This document shows, piece by piece, positions 52,348 through 60,490 of a stretch of DNA of 64,000 nucleotides (its first letter is position 1; each line of letters opens with the position of its first letter). The stretch spans positions 34,089 through 98,088 of the forward strand of contig JBNKHH010000071.1 in the NCBI GenBank assembly GCA_050290245.1, given 5' to 3'. Source of the DNA: JBNKHH01 sp050290245. GTDB lineage: Bacteria > Pseudomonadota > Alphaproteobacteria > Rhodobacterales > Rhodobacteraceae. The position numbers were made by a program, and so were the translations under genes. The notes beneath the pieces were generated by a model, which was not told where the DNA came from, searched no databases, and saw nothing but the letters and a program-made list of their open reading frames with translations.

Positions 52348-52890
52348 GTGACGCAGCCATATGTGATCGACCAGTTGATATCGGCCAAGGCGATCGCGGC
52401 CCGGATCGAAGAGCTGAGTGGTGAAATTCAAGCCGCCTATGCCGGGACCGACAAGCTGATCGTTGTTGGTCTTTTGCGCGGTTCCTTCGTGTTTATCGCC
52501 GACCTCGTGCGCGAACTCGATATGAACGTCGAGGTCGATTTCCTGGAAACCTCGTCCTACGGCGACGGCATGGTTTCAAGCCGTGAAGTCCGAATCCTCA
52601 AAGACCTGCGCGGCGAAATCGAAGGCCGTGACGTGCTTGTCGTCGAAGATATCGTCGACACGGGCCACACGCTCAGCCACGTTTTGAAACTTCTGGCCTC
52701 TCGGAATCCGCGCAAACTTGAAACTATTGCGCTCCTGGACAAGCCCTCGCGCCGCGAGACGGATATCCGTGCCACGTGGACCGGTTTTGAAATTCCAGAC
52801 GAATTTGTCGTGGGTTATGGTATCGACTATGCCCAAAGGAACCGGAACCTGCCATTCATCGGTTGTGTCCGCTTCCCACAGGATGACTGA
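52348..52890 (+). CDS. hpt: Hypoxanthine phosphoribosyltransferase
   Basis: A 180-residue purine-salvage enzyme converting hypoxanthine (and guanine) with PRPP to IMP (GMP). The PRPP-binding loop is VLVVEDIVDTGHTL; the N-terminal LIVVGLLRGSFVFIADLVREL and the flexible-loop SSYGDGMVSS are standard. The start is GTG at 52348 with GGAAGG six bases upstream; the in-frame region further upstream has no coding character. Confidence 0.95.
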   Translation: MTQPYVIDQLISAKAIAARIEELSGEIQAAYAGTDKLIVVGLLRGSFVFIADLVRELDMNVEVDFLETSSYGDGMVSSREVRILKDLRGEIEGRDVLVVEDIVDTGHTLSHVLKLLASRNPRKLETIALLDKPSRRETDIRATWTGFEIPDEFVVGYGIDYAQRNRNLPFIGCVRFPQDD

Positions 52891-52993
52891 GGCCAAACGG
52901 CCACAAGACACAGGCCTCATCAATTGAACCCGTGCGAATCCCGCCGCGTTGGTCCTATGGTCTGCCTTGGGTGGGGCGATGGAAGGATCGCCC

Positions 52994-53599
52994 GTGCGTG
53001 TGGTTGGAATCGCCGTTGTCGCAATCATGATGGCAGGCCCATCGGTGGCCCAGTCATCTCTCGGTTTCGAGTCGAGGGAAAGTTTTGCCACCACCCCGGA
53101 TCTGAACAACTATCGCTTGGGCGGGTCGGCTGACAGTGCCGCCGGGAATGACGAGCCGGCAAGCAGGTCCCTTTCGGTGCCAACGCTGCGTTTGTCTATC
53201 CCCACGCTTGTCGAAGAAACCAGTATCACCAAGCACAAGACCCCGTTTGGCGGCCTTGCGGTTATCTTCGGAGAAAGCTGGAGCGGCCGCGACATCTTCC
53301 ACCTTGGAACGGCACTGACGCGCGGACAGACGACCGCTGGTGTAAAAGTCAGCTACGAGGACGGGCAACAGGACCGGACGAGCTCCGAACTTTTCGTCGA
53401 CTATGCTCTGTCAGAACGTTTCAGCCTTGGGCTTTCCGGTGTTCTCAGCGACAATCTCGAGCAGGGCTCGACCCCTGTCCCTCAAATTGGAGTGAATGCG
53501 GAAGTCACCAGCGAAAACGGCCTGTTCCTGCAGGGTGCAATCGCCGACGCAGAGGAAAACAACCCGATCTTCGGTTGGGCAATAGGGTTCAAATTCTAA
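52994..53599 (+). CDS. Exported outer-membrane-like protein of unknown function
   Basis: A 201-residue protein with a signal peptide (MRVVGIAVVAIMMAGPSVA when the GTG is read as Met; cleavage before QSSLG). The mature part has a polar linker then amphipathic strands (LFVDYALSERFSLGLSGVL, GLFLQGAIADAEE) and ends in the aromatic pattern GWAIGFKF, as outer-membrane barrels do. The GTG at 52994 has GGAAGGA six bases upstream. I do not recognise the family. Its stop overlaps the end of the convergent lysR by four bases. Confidence 0.7.
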   Translation: MRVVGIAVVAIMMAGPSVAQSSLGFESRESFATTPDLNNYRLGGSADSAAGNDEPASRSLSVPTLRLSIPTLVEETSITKHKTPFGGLAVIFGESWSGRDIFHLGTALTRGQTTAGVKVSYEDGQQDRTSSELFVDYALSERFSLGLSGVLSDNLEQGSTPVPQIGVNAEVTSENGLFLQGAIADAEENNPIFGWAIGFKF

Positions 53600-54450
53600 C
53601 CCATCAGGACGTCTTGGCGGGCTTCAAGCTCTCCAAGGATATATTTCCTTGCGCGTCTCAAGCGCCCTGATCCGGCGAAATCCACATGGCTTGCAACCCA
53701 GATCGGGGTCGGTTCCAAGTCGTCTGGAACAGACAGCATCTCAAGTCCGCCCCAAGCATTTCCCAGAAAAACCGGCATCAGAGCGCGCCCCTTGCCAAGT
53801 GCAGCGAGCGCCGCAAGCATGACGAAACTATCCGCCATGATCGGATAGCGATCCGATTGCTTGCGCACCCACTCAGCCGCCACGGACCGTCCCAAGGGTC
53901 CAGCCATTCCCAGCCAGTCGGTACTTCCGCCAGGCGCGCCGAACACTGCAAACCTGAAACTGGCTGGCGTCTCTCCCACAAGGTCCTGGGGCAATGACTG
54001 TGCCGGGCGTACAGTGATATGGGCGTGTAGCTTGGCAAGGTCCAGGTGCGTATTGCCTGTGATGACATCGATGGGCGCACCGATTTCGTCGGCCAGTCCG
54101 ATGAAAATCGGAGGCAAGAGCGAAAAGCAGAACGAATCCGTCGATGTCACTCGTATCACATGTTCCAATTGCGGTCTTTCCGCGTCGATCAATTGATCGA
54201 CCTGGACAAGTGCATTACCGGCTTCGCGCATCGCCTCGATCAATTGGCGGCGATCCGCCGACACTCGATACCCGCGCGGCGTCTTGTCAAAAATTCTCAG
54301 ACCCTGCTTGTCTTCAAAAGCTGCGATGCGCCGCAAAACCGTTGCATGGTTGACGCTCATCGCCTTGGCGGCGGCTGAGACCGAACCGTGATCGGCCACA
54401 GCAAGGATGAAACGGATGTCGTCCCAGCTGGCTTGTGCGTTTTTCCCCAT
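53596..54450 (-). CDS. LysR-family transcriptional regulator
   Basis: A 284-residue regulator. The N-terminal winged helix-turn-helix reads ISVAADHGSVSAAAKAMSVNHATVLRRIAAFE in essence (residues 12-46), followed by a linker helix and a periplasmic-binding-protein-like effector domain. It belongs to the subgroup with short DDIRFILAVAD N-termini. Divergent from the cytochrome c' gene; a dyad in the 85-base gap may be its operator. The effector is unknown. Confidence 0.9.
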   Translation of the reverse strand: MGKNAQASWDDIRFILAVADHGSVSAAAKAMSVNHATVLRRIAAFEDKQGLRIFDKTPRGYRVSADRRQLIEAMREAGNALVQVDQLIDAERPQLEHVIRVTSTDSFCFSLLPPIFIGLADEIGAPIDVITGNTHLDLAKLHAHITVRPAQSLPQDLVGETPASFRFAVFGAPGGSTDWLGMAGPLGRSVAAEWVRKQSDRYPIMADSFVMLAALAALGKGRALMPVFLGNAWGGLEMLSVPDDLEPTPIWVASHVDFAGSGRLRRARKYILGELEARQDVLMG

Positions 54451-54481
54451 GATGCCCGCATTTTTGAAGAGTTGGCACTTT

Positions 54482-54497
54482 GATAGGTCAAACTATC
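54482..54497. promoter_or_regulatory. Dyad in the lysR-cytochrome intergenic region
   Basis: GATAG-N6-CTATC, 31 bases before the lysR start and 38 before the cytochrome start. Interrupted AT-containing dyads near the regulator's own promoter are usual LysR sites. Confidence 0.5.
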
Positions 54498-54535
54498 GTT
54501 CCTGTACCAGTAAACTTTATTTTATGGAGAAACAG

Positions 54536-55006
54536 ATGAAGCGCCTGCCCATTGTATTAGCCTCCACCACGATCTTCGCCGTTGCCGGCGCAGCACTAGC
54601 CGGCAGTCACGGCGGTAACCCCGCAGTGACCGCGCGCCAATCGCACATGCAACTTTATCAGCACAATCTCATAATTCTTGGTGCCATGGCCAAGGGAGAC
54701 ACCGAGTACAGCGCCGAGGCTGCCCAGGCCGCTGCCGATAACATCGTCGCGCTGACCAAGCTGAGCCAGGCAGGCTACTGGCCGCAGGGCAGCGACCGTG
54801 ATGCGATTGGCAATGTAACGCGCGCCAGCGCAGCGCTGTGGCAGAACTATCCAGACGTCATCGAAAAGGCGACAGCCGTCACCGAGGCCGCCGCCAACCT
54901 GGCTTCGGTTGCCAGCAACGGTCAGGAGGCGCTTGGCCCCGCGATCGGTGCCCTTGGTGGCGCCTGCACCGCGTGTCACAAAAGCTACCGGCTTTCCGAC
55001 AACTAA
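54536..55006 (+). CDS. Cytochrome c' / c-556-type protein
   Basis: A 156-residue periplasmic cytochrome. Signal peptide MKRLPIVLASTTIFAVAGAALA, then a four-helix bundle (ARQSHMQLYQHNLIILGAMAKGD in parts) and the C-terminal heme site CTACHKSYR, the hallmark of class II cytochromes c' and c-556. ATG at 54536 has GGAGA five bases upstream; an ATG four codons earlier is possible. Followed 48 bases later by a diheme cytochrome, suggesting a small electron-transfer operon under the divergent LysR. Confidence 0.9.
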   Translation: MKRLPIVLASTTIFAVAGAALAGSHGGNPAVTARQSHMQLYQHNLIILGAMAKGDTEYSAEAAQAAADNIVALTKLSQAGYWPQGSDRDAIGNVTRASAALWQNYPDVIEKATAVTEAAANLASVASNGQEALGPAIGALGGACTACHKSYRLSDN

Positions 55007-55054
55007 GTCCAAACCGGCTTGCCTCCAGGGTTGGCCGGTCTTTAGCCTGAGCGC

Positions 55055-55936
55055 ATGAAAAAACTCCTTGCTACCGTTGTCCTTCTCGGCGTGATTGTCG
55101 CCGCCGGGACCCTTTTGTTGACGCGCCCCATAACCGCTGATCCTGTGCGCTTTGCCTCTCTTCAAGGGGACGCTGCGAACGGTGAAACCGTGTTCTTTGC
55201 CGGAGGTTGCGCCTCTTGCCACACGGCCAAAGACAGCGCAGACCCCTTTGCCCTACCCGGCGGCCGCCGCTTTGCCACGCCCTTCGGCATCTTCGTAGCC
55301 CCCAACATCTCGCCTGATCCTACGGAAGGGATCGGGGAATGGTCGCTGGAGCTGTTCGCCTCTGCCCTTCTTTACGGCACGTCGCCCGAGGGCAGCCACT
55401 ATTACCCCGCCTTCCCTTATACAACCTACGCCCGGATGACCGATCAGGATGTCGCGGATCTCTGGGCCTTCCTTTCGACACTGCCGCCTCAGGACCGTGC
55501 CAACGAGCCGCACGACGTGAGTTTCCCTTTCAACATCCGGCTGGCCCTCGGCCCGTGGAAATTCCTGTACCTGGATAGCAACTGGCAAACCGAAGTCGAC
55601 GCGCCAGGTTTGGAACGCGGGCGGTATCTTGTCGAAGCTCTCGGTCACTGCGCCGAGTGTCACACTCCGCGGAACATTCTCGGCGGTCCCGAGGTTTCGC
55701 GATGGATGGCAGGTGGTCCCAATCCGACGGGCAAGGGAAATATTCCCGGCATACATCCCAGCGTTCTCAAGTGGAGCGCCGCTGATATCGCGTATTACCT
55801 GGAAAGCGGCTTTACTCCCGACTTCGACAGCGCCGGTGGAGAAATGGCCGATGTGATCGCGAACATGGGCCACCTCAATGCCGACGACCGGGCCGCCATT
55901 GCGGCCTATATCAAGGCGCTTCCCGGCATCGACTAG
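55055..55936 (+). CDS. Diheme cytochrome c (class I, dehydrogenase-subunit type)
   Basis: A 293-residue exported cytochrome with an uncleaved or cleaved N-terminal hydrophobic segment (MKKLLATVVLLGVIVAAGTLLL). Two heme sites are visible: GGCASCHTAKD (about residue 53) and LGHCAECHTPRN (about residue 200), with Met ligands in the following segments (YARMTDQ; WMAGG). The pattern PNISPDPTEGIGEWS is shared with the cytochrome subunits of membrane alcohol, aldehyde or gluconate dehydrogenases and with thiosulfate dehydrogenases. No dehydrogenase gene is adjacent. Confidence 0.85.
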   Translation: MKKLLATVVLLGVIVAAGTLLLTRPITADPVRFASLQGDAANGETVFFAGGCASCHTAKDSADPFALPGGRRFATPFGIFVAPNISPDPTEGIGEWSLELFASALLYGTSPEGSHYYPAFPYTTYARMTDQDVADLWAFLSTLPPQDRANEPHDVSFPFNIRLALGPWKFLYLDSNWQTEVDAPGLERGRYLVEALGHCAECHTPRNILGGPEVSRWMAGGPNPTGKGNIPGIHPSVLKWSAADIAYYLESGFTPDFDSAGGEMADVIANMGHLNADDRAAIAAYIKALPGID

Positions 55937-56006
55937 GTCAACTTGACCGTATTGCCGTTCTCGGCCCATCTTCCAAACATGGTGACCTTGCTGCGGGGGA
56001 GCACAA

Positions 56007-56945
56007 ATGCCTAAGACCTTTCCGCCGACAGGCGATGGACGTCTCTATCTGACCGAAGGCGGGATGGAGACCGAGATCATGTATAAATGGGGTCACGAAT
56101 TGCCACACTTCGCGATGTTCACCCTGCTGGATGACCCCAAAGCCGTCGAGGATATGAAGGGGATTTGGCGGAGATACCTGAGCGTGGCCAGTGAAACCGG
56201 AATGATCCCGCTGACCCAAGGCGTCGACTATCGCGCCAGCCCCGACTGGGGAGCACTCCTGGGCTATTCGCCTGACGGCCTTGCCGAAATGCAGCACCGT
56301 GCGATCCAGTTCCTGAAGGATATCGTTGGCGAATTCGATTTCGATGAAGCGTATGTCTGCGGTTCTGTCGGCCCGCGGGGTGACGCCTATGGCACCGGCG
56401 GTGCGATCACGTCTGAGGAAGCCGAGGACTATCACGCGGTGCAATTGACGACGCTCAGGGCCGCCGGCGCCGATTTGGCCTGGGCAATGACTTTCAACAA
56501 TATCCCCGAGGCCATCGGCGTTGCGCGCGCAGGCCGTGTTGTCGGCATTCCCGTTGCTATTTCCCTATCCCTGAGTGCCGAAGCACGCCTCAGTTCCGGT
56601 CCTTCCCTCGAAAAAGCGATCAACGAGATCGACGCCGCCGTCGGCGATGACGTCGCCTTCTACGGCCTAAACTGTTCGCACCCACTGGAGTTCGAGCCTG
56701 CTTTCAACGGCGGCGACTGGCAGCACAGGATACGCTGCATTCGTCCCAATGCCTCGGCCATGGAAAAGATCGCGCTCTGCAAGCTTGGCCACCTCGAAGA
56801 CGGCGACCCCGTCGAACTGGGCCAACAAATGGCCAGCGTCGCGCACCGCTTTCCGGGCATGGACATCTTCGGAGGCTGCTGTGGCACCGACGAACGGCAC
56901 CTTCGCGAGATTGCCGTGTCAGTTAAGGCGCTGCGCGCGGCCTGA
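56007..56945 (+). CDS. Betaine-homocysteine methyltransferase-like protein
   Basis: A 312-residue zinc-dependent homocysteine methyltransferase. The Zn cysteines are in GLNCSHPLEFE and GGCCGTDERH; N-terminal LTEGGMETEIMYKWG matches the homocysteine-binding loop. The branch with YLTEGGMETEIMYK is the one that in Roseobacter and Sinorhizobium relatives uses glycine betaine as donor, giving dimethylglycine and methionine; donor assignment is inference. ATG at 56007 has GGGGAG upstream. Ends four bases before the convergent lipA. Confidence 0.87.
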   Translation: MPKTFPPTGDGRLYLTEGGMETEIMYKWGHELPHFAMFTLLDDPKAVEDMKGIWRRYLSVASETGMIPLTQGVDYRASPDWGALLGYSPDGLAEMQHRAIQFLKDIVGEFDFDEAYVCGSVGPRGDAYGTGGAITSEEAEDYHAVQLTTLRAAGADLAWAMTFNNIPEAIGVARAGRVVGIPVAISLSLSAEARLSSGPSLEKAINEIDAAVGDDVAFYGLNCSHPLEFEPAFNGGDWQHRIRCIRPNASAMEKIALCKLGHLEDGDPVELGQQMASVAHRFPGMDIFGGCCGTDERHLREIAVSVKALRAA

Positions 56946-56949
56946 CGTC

Positions 56950-57909
56950 TCAGGCCTGTCCCAGCTTCTTCAGCCGTGCCTCGCGCAACCGTGCAAAGTC
57001 GTCACCGGCGTGATAGGATGACCGTGTCAGCGGCGTCGCCGACACCATGAGGAACCCCTTGCCATAGGCAGCCTTCTCATATCCGGCGAACTCTTCCGGC
57101 GTCACAAACCGATCGACGGCGTGGTGCTTGGGCGTCGGCTGAAGGTATTGGCCGATGGTCAGGAAATCGATGTCGGCAGCGCGCATGTCATCCATGACCT
57201 GCAGGACAGCCTGCCGATCCTCGCCAAGACCGACCATTATCCCCGACTTGGTGAACATGGTCGGGTCCAGTTCCTTCACGCGCTGCAAGAGCCGGAGCGA
57301 GTGGAAATAACGCGCGCCGTGGCGCACCTCGGGATAAAGACCCGGCACTGTTTCAAGGTTGTGGTTGAACACGTCCGGTCTTGCCTCAACCACGACCTCA
57401 AGAACCGAGGGATCGCAGCGCAGGAAGTCCGGCGTCAGGATCTCGATTGTGGTGTCAGGCGACTGCTTGCGGATCGCGCGGATCGTCATGGCAAAATGCT
57501 CGGCACCGCCGTCCTCGATATCGTCCCGGTCGACCGAGGTGACGACCACGTGTTTCAGCCCCAGCTTTTTCACCGCGTCGGCCACCCGGCCAGGCTCGAA
57601 GACGTCGAGTGCTTCGGGCGGCTTGCCGGTAGCGATGTTGCAGAACGAACAGGCCCGCGTGCAGACCTCGCCCATGATCATCATGGTGGCGTGACCCTGG
57701 CTCCAGCACTCGCCGACATTCGGACAGCCCGCCTCTTCGCAGACCGTCACCAGCTTGTTCTCGCGCATGATGTCGCGCGTATCCTTATAGGCGCGGCTGG
57801 TCGGAGCCTTCACACGGATCCACTCGGGCTTTTTCGGCTGGGCATTGTCTGGGCGGTGCGCCTTCTCGGGATGGCGCTGTGCAGGGATCTTGAGATCTCT
57901 CGGGCTCAT
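56950..57909 (-). CDS. lipA: Lipoyl synthase
   Basis: A radical-SAM enzyme that inserts two sulfurs into octanoyl groups on E2 and GcvH proteins. The 319-residue protein has the auxiliary-cluster cysteines 57, 62 and 68 (CEEAGCPNVGECW), the radical-SAM triad 83, 87 and 90 (CTRACSFC) and the C-terminal RSSYHAGD with the cluster-ligand serine. ATG at 57909 with GGAGGAG eight bases upstream is clearly the start; the longer frame is not coding. Confidence 0.98.
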   Translation of the reverse strand: MSPRDLKIPAQRHPEKAHRPDNAQPKKPEWIRVKAPTSRAYKDTRDIMRENKLVTVCEEAGCPNVGECWSQGHATMMIMGEVCTRACSFCNIATGKPPEALDVFEPGRVADAVKKLGLKHVVVTSVDRDDIEDGGAEHFAMTIRAIRKQSPDTTIEILTPDFLRCDPSVLEVVVEARPDVFNHNLETVPGLYPEVRHGARYFHSLRLLQRVKELDPTMFTKSGIMVGLGEDRQAVLQVMDDMRAADIDFLTIGQYLQPTPKHHAVDRFVTPEEFAGYEKAAYGKGFLMVSATPLTRSSYHAGDDFARLREARLKKLGQA

Positions 57910-58381
57910 GGCTGTGGCTCCTCCATTGGCCGTGTCATAGCTCTCGTGGCCCGAAAAGTCCAACCGTACCAACTGCATGACGGCTATGCATCCGACGCCG
58001 TTGGCCGGACCTCGACGGCGGCGTGAACCATACCGAAATTTCACTGCGAAACGCACTTAAAAGAAAGATTCGTCGCCTCGGTATCGCCTTCAAAGGAAAC
58101 TCTGCCACAGGTCTGACAACCGGCCGTTTCTCGGTGAACGACCATGCGTGACGCTTCGTTCATGCCCGGATACGCAAGCAGAGCCTTCAAGCCCCTTCAG
58201 GGCCGAAGAGTTCGGGGCAGGATCGAACAGGGCAAGAATGCAGTTTCTCAGCGCGCGTCGTGCCGATCCGTGGACCAAAGCGGACACAAGGATCGGCAAC
58301 AACAGATCAATCGGCAATCAATCGATTTTGGGTGTGCGGCATGCGCTTGATCTATGCGGCACATGCCGACGTCCAACTCGC
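57910..58381. other. 472-base intergenic region upstream of lipA
   Basis: Apart from the lipA promoter candidate at its left end I see nothing convincing. Short open frames on both strands (for example minus 58090-58317) lack ribosome sites and conserved character. Confidence 0.5.
57934..57963 (-). promoter_or_regulatory. Candidate lipA promoter
   Basis: TTGGAC (57963-57958) and TATGAC (57939-57934) with an 18-base spacer on the minus strand, placing the start of transcription about 20 bases before the ATG, just ahead of the ribosome site. Confidence 0.4.
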
Positions 58382-58699
58382 TCAGACGGCGGAAGAATCA
58401 GCCGGCTCAGCTTCCTCTTCCTTGACCACCTCAATTTTCAGCTTGGCCGCAAATGCTCCCAAAGCGCCGAGGATTGCAAGAACCGGAGCGGCAAGAACAA
58501 CGGCACCGCCGGCAATCGCGCCGTAGGTCAACGGAATTTCGAGCGCAATGTCGCCATCCGGTTCGACGATGCGGATACGCTTGACCTTGTTGTCTTCTGC
58601 CAATTGTTTCACGCGGTTCACAAGCTCTTCGCTTTTGACCTCGATTTCGTCTATCCAAGACCGTTTTTTGCCTTCGCCACCTGTGTTTTCGCCAGTCAT
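58382..58699 (-). CDS. DUF4342-type small membrane protein
   Basis: A 105-residue protein with an N-terminal charged helix (SWIDEIEVKSEELVNRVKQL), a basic stretch (AEDNKVKRIRIVEPDG), a hydrophobic segment (YGAIAGGAVVLAAPVLAILGA) and an acidic tail. The EIEVKSEELVNRVKQL...RIRI arrangement is that of DUF4342, found in membrane-associated proteins of unknown role. ATG at 58699 has AGGAGG seven bases upstream, so the longer frame to 58774 is not used. Confidence 0.75.
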   Translation of the reverse strand: MTGENTGGEGKKRSWIDEIEVKSEELVNRVKQLAEDNKVKRIRIVEPDGDIALEIPLTYGAIAGGAVVLAAPVLAILGALGAFAAKLKIEVVKEEEAEPADSSAV

Positions 58700-58809
58700 A
58701 TCGGCCCCTCCTGAAAAATCTTTCATGCGTTCAATATAGGAACCGGCAGGCAAATTTTCATTGACCCGCATCAATCTGAATATCGGGCAGGCCGGAATCC
58801 GCTCGTGAC

Positions 58810-58834
58810 AAAAAAAGGGGCGGCCTCCCGCCCC
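58810..58834 (-). terminator. Intrinsic terminator of the DUF6456 gene
   Basis: GGGGCGG/CCGCCCC with a 4-base loop, followed on the minus strand by seven T residues, 20 bases after the stop at 58854. Confidence 0.92.
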
Positions 58835-58853
58835 GTTCTAGACCGCCTCGCTC

Positions 58854-59987
58854 TTACCCGATCATGGGGGACCAGTTGCCGGACGCCTCGTCGTAGTGGG
58901 ATTTCAGGCGCGTCAGTGCAATCCGCAGGACGATCTTTCCTGATCGGGCCGACCAGCCCATGCGCTCTTCCACGGCCTCCATGCCTTCCAGGAAACAGCA
59001 ACACCGCAAGACCACGTCGCCGAGGCCAGGACCCAGATCCGTTAATGCCGCAGAAACACGTTCCTTGGCCCGAGCCGATCCGCCGTTTTCTCCACCGCCC
59101 GAGAAATCTCCGCGCGCGCCTCCTGAAAGGAAGCGCTCCCAGTTCTGGGTTACGCGCGGTCCCATCTGGGCCAGTTCGAAATCCTCGCGCAGCCGCTCGC
59201 CGGCGGCGACCAGATCGTTGCTCAGGAACGGCTTGCCGTTGCGATCCTTGCGCCGTGCCAGCGCTGTCAGCGGGCTTTCAGCCGCGTTATACCGAATGCC
59301 ACGCCGCTTGTTGCTGTCTCCCGCCGCCTGGCGCTTGACCCAATCGCGGTGCTGTTCCGAGAATGGATCGGCTCCCTCGCCCATGCCGACACGCATGGCT
59401 TCCTCCTCCGCAAGGAAACGCTTCAGCGCCATGCGCCCGGCCGAGGTGATCCGATAGCGCGTTATCCGCCCCTCGCTCTTGGGGGCGATCCAGTCCTTCA
59501 AGGCAATTGCTTCCGCCAGGGCGCGCTCAACCACCATGGTGCGCATAGTCTGCCCGTCGGGCGTTTCCCGAACAATTACGGCCTTTTCCATCTCGGAGGC
59601 GATGGCAAGGCAGGCCCCCGGTTCGTTCATCCGCCGCAGGATACGAGGAGCGGATTCGTCCAATTTGGCGTCGTCCGGTATGGAATTATCGTCAAGTACA
59701 GAGCTCGTGTTCACTGGTTTGGCTCCCCCAATCGAAATGGATCGTCGCTCCCGAATGTCGCCAACGACTTCGAGACGGCGCAGGGCCAAGTCGATCAGCG
59801 GATCGTCCCGGCGGGTTTCATAGCGACGAACCTGGCGCGATACGGTCGAAGCATGACAGCCCGCCTCGCGCGCCAGCGAGCGGATCGAACGGCCCGCTCC
59901 TACATGCGCGATATAGGTTAAGGCCGTTGGAGGAATCCAACTGGGAACCTCAGACACAGCCGCTTCGCACTCTCCCAACATCGTCAT
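58854..59987 (-). CDS. DUF6456-domain helix-turn-helix protein
   Basis: A 377-residue soluble protein. Near the N-terminus is a homeodomain-like helix-turn-helix (AHVGAGRSIRSLAREAGCHASTVSRQVRRYE in pieces). A second DNA-binding-like region is at about 190-220 (RITRYRITSAGRMALKRFLAEE). The C-terminal 130 residues match DUF6456 as I know it: SPLTALARRKDRNGKPFLSNDLVAAGERLREDFELAQ, then CCCFLEGMEAVEERMGW and the final GKIVLRIALTRLKSHY. The role is unknown, probably transcriptional. ATG at 59987 with AGGTGA upstream. Confidence 0.8.
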   Translation of the reverse strand: MTMLGECEAAVSEVPSWIPPTALTYIAHVGAGRSIRSLAREAGCHASTVSRQVRRYETRRDDPLIDLALRRLEVVGDIRERRSISIGGAKPVNTSSVLDDNSIPDDAKLDESAPRILRRMNEPGACLAIASEMEKAVIVRETPDGQTMRTMVVERALAEAIALKDWIAPKSEGRITRYRITSAGRMALKRFLAEEEAMRVGMGEGADPFSEQHRDWVKRQAAGDSNKRRGIRYNAAESPLTALARRKDRNGKPFLSNDLVAAGERLREDFELAQMGPRVTQNWERFLSGGARGDFSGGGENGGSARAKERVSAALTDLGPGLGDVVLRCCCFLEGMEAVEERMGWSARSGKIVLRIALTRLKSHYDEASGNWSPMIG

Positions 59988-60192
59988 TTCGTCACCTTTC
60001 CTCCCGGAAACCGCATGGCAGGCAATACAACCTGTGATGGTATTCGTTACGAGAAAGTAAACGCGCTCCGGGTAAGGCTCATGCTTTCTGATCTCTGTAA
60101 ATAAAGGAAAATACCACCGAACGCTCAGAGCGGACAATAAGCAACACACGTTATGGTTGTTCTACCAATAGTCAAACATCAAGGAGAACGCC

Positions 60193-60483
60193 ATGATCGA
60201 CCCGCAAGAAATCCTAAAGTCGCTGCGCCGGCCCCGTCTATTGGTGCGTGCGGCGCGTCATGGATTGTCGGACTATCGCCGTGATCGGTTCCTGCGCCGG
60301 CTTCTTCCTGGCGAAGTCGTACCGCAGCCTGGTCAGGCTCTTGCCAGACTGGCAGAGCGCGAAGCCGCCATGGACCAAAACAGACGCGAGGGCGGCGCCA
60401 CCTATTCGGTGGCGCGCCATATCGAGATTTTGGTGGCTTTGATCGAAGAAGCGCGGCTAGCGTCCACGCGCCGCATCGTCTGA
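60193..60483 (+). CDS. DUF6477-type small protein
   Basis: A 96-residue, highly basic helical protein (SLRRPRLLVRAARHGLSDYRRDRFLRRLL) ending in an alpha-helical segment (ARHIEILVALIEEARLA). The sequence fits DUF6477, a Rhodobacteraceae-specific family. AAGGAGA lies six bases before the ATG. It is divergent from the DUF6456 gene over 205 bases; the two families are neighbours in relatives, so a shared process is likely but unknown. Confidence 0.75.
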   Translation: MIDPQEILKSLRRPRLLVRAARHGLSDYRRDRFLRRLLPGEVVPQPGQALARLAEREAAMDQNRREGGATYSVARHIEILVALIEEARLASTRRIV

Positions 60484-60490
60484 ATGCTAC

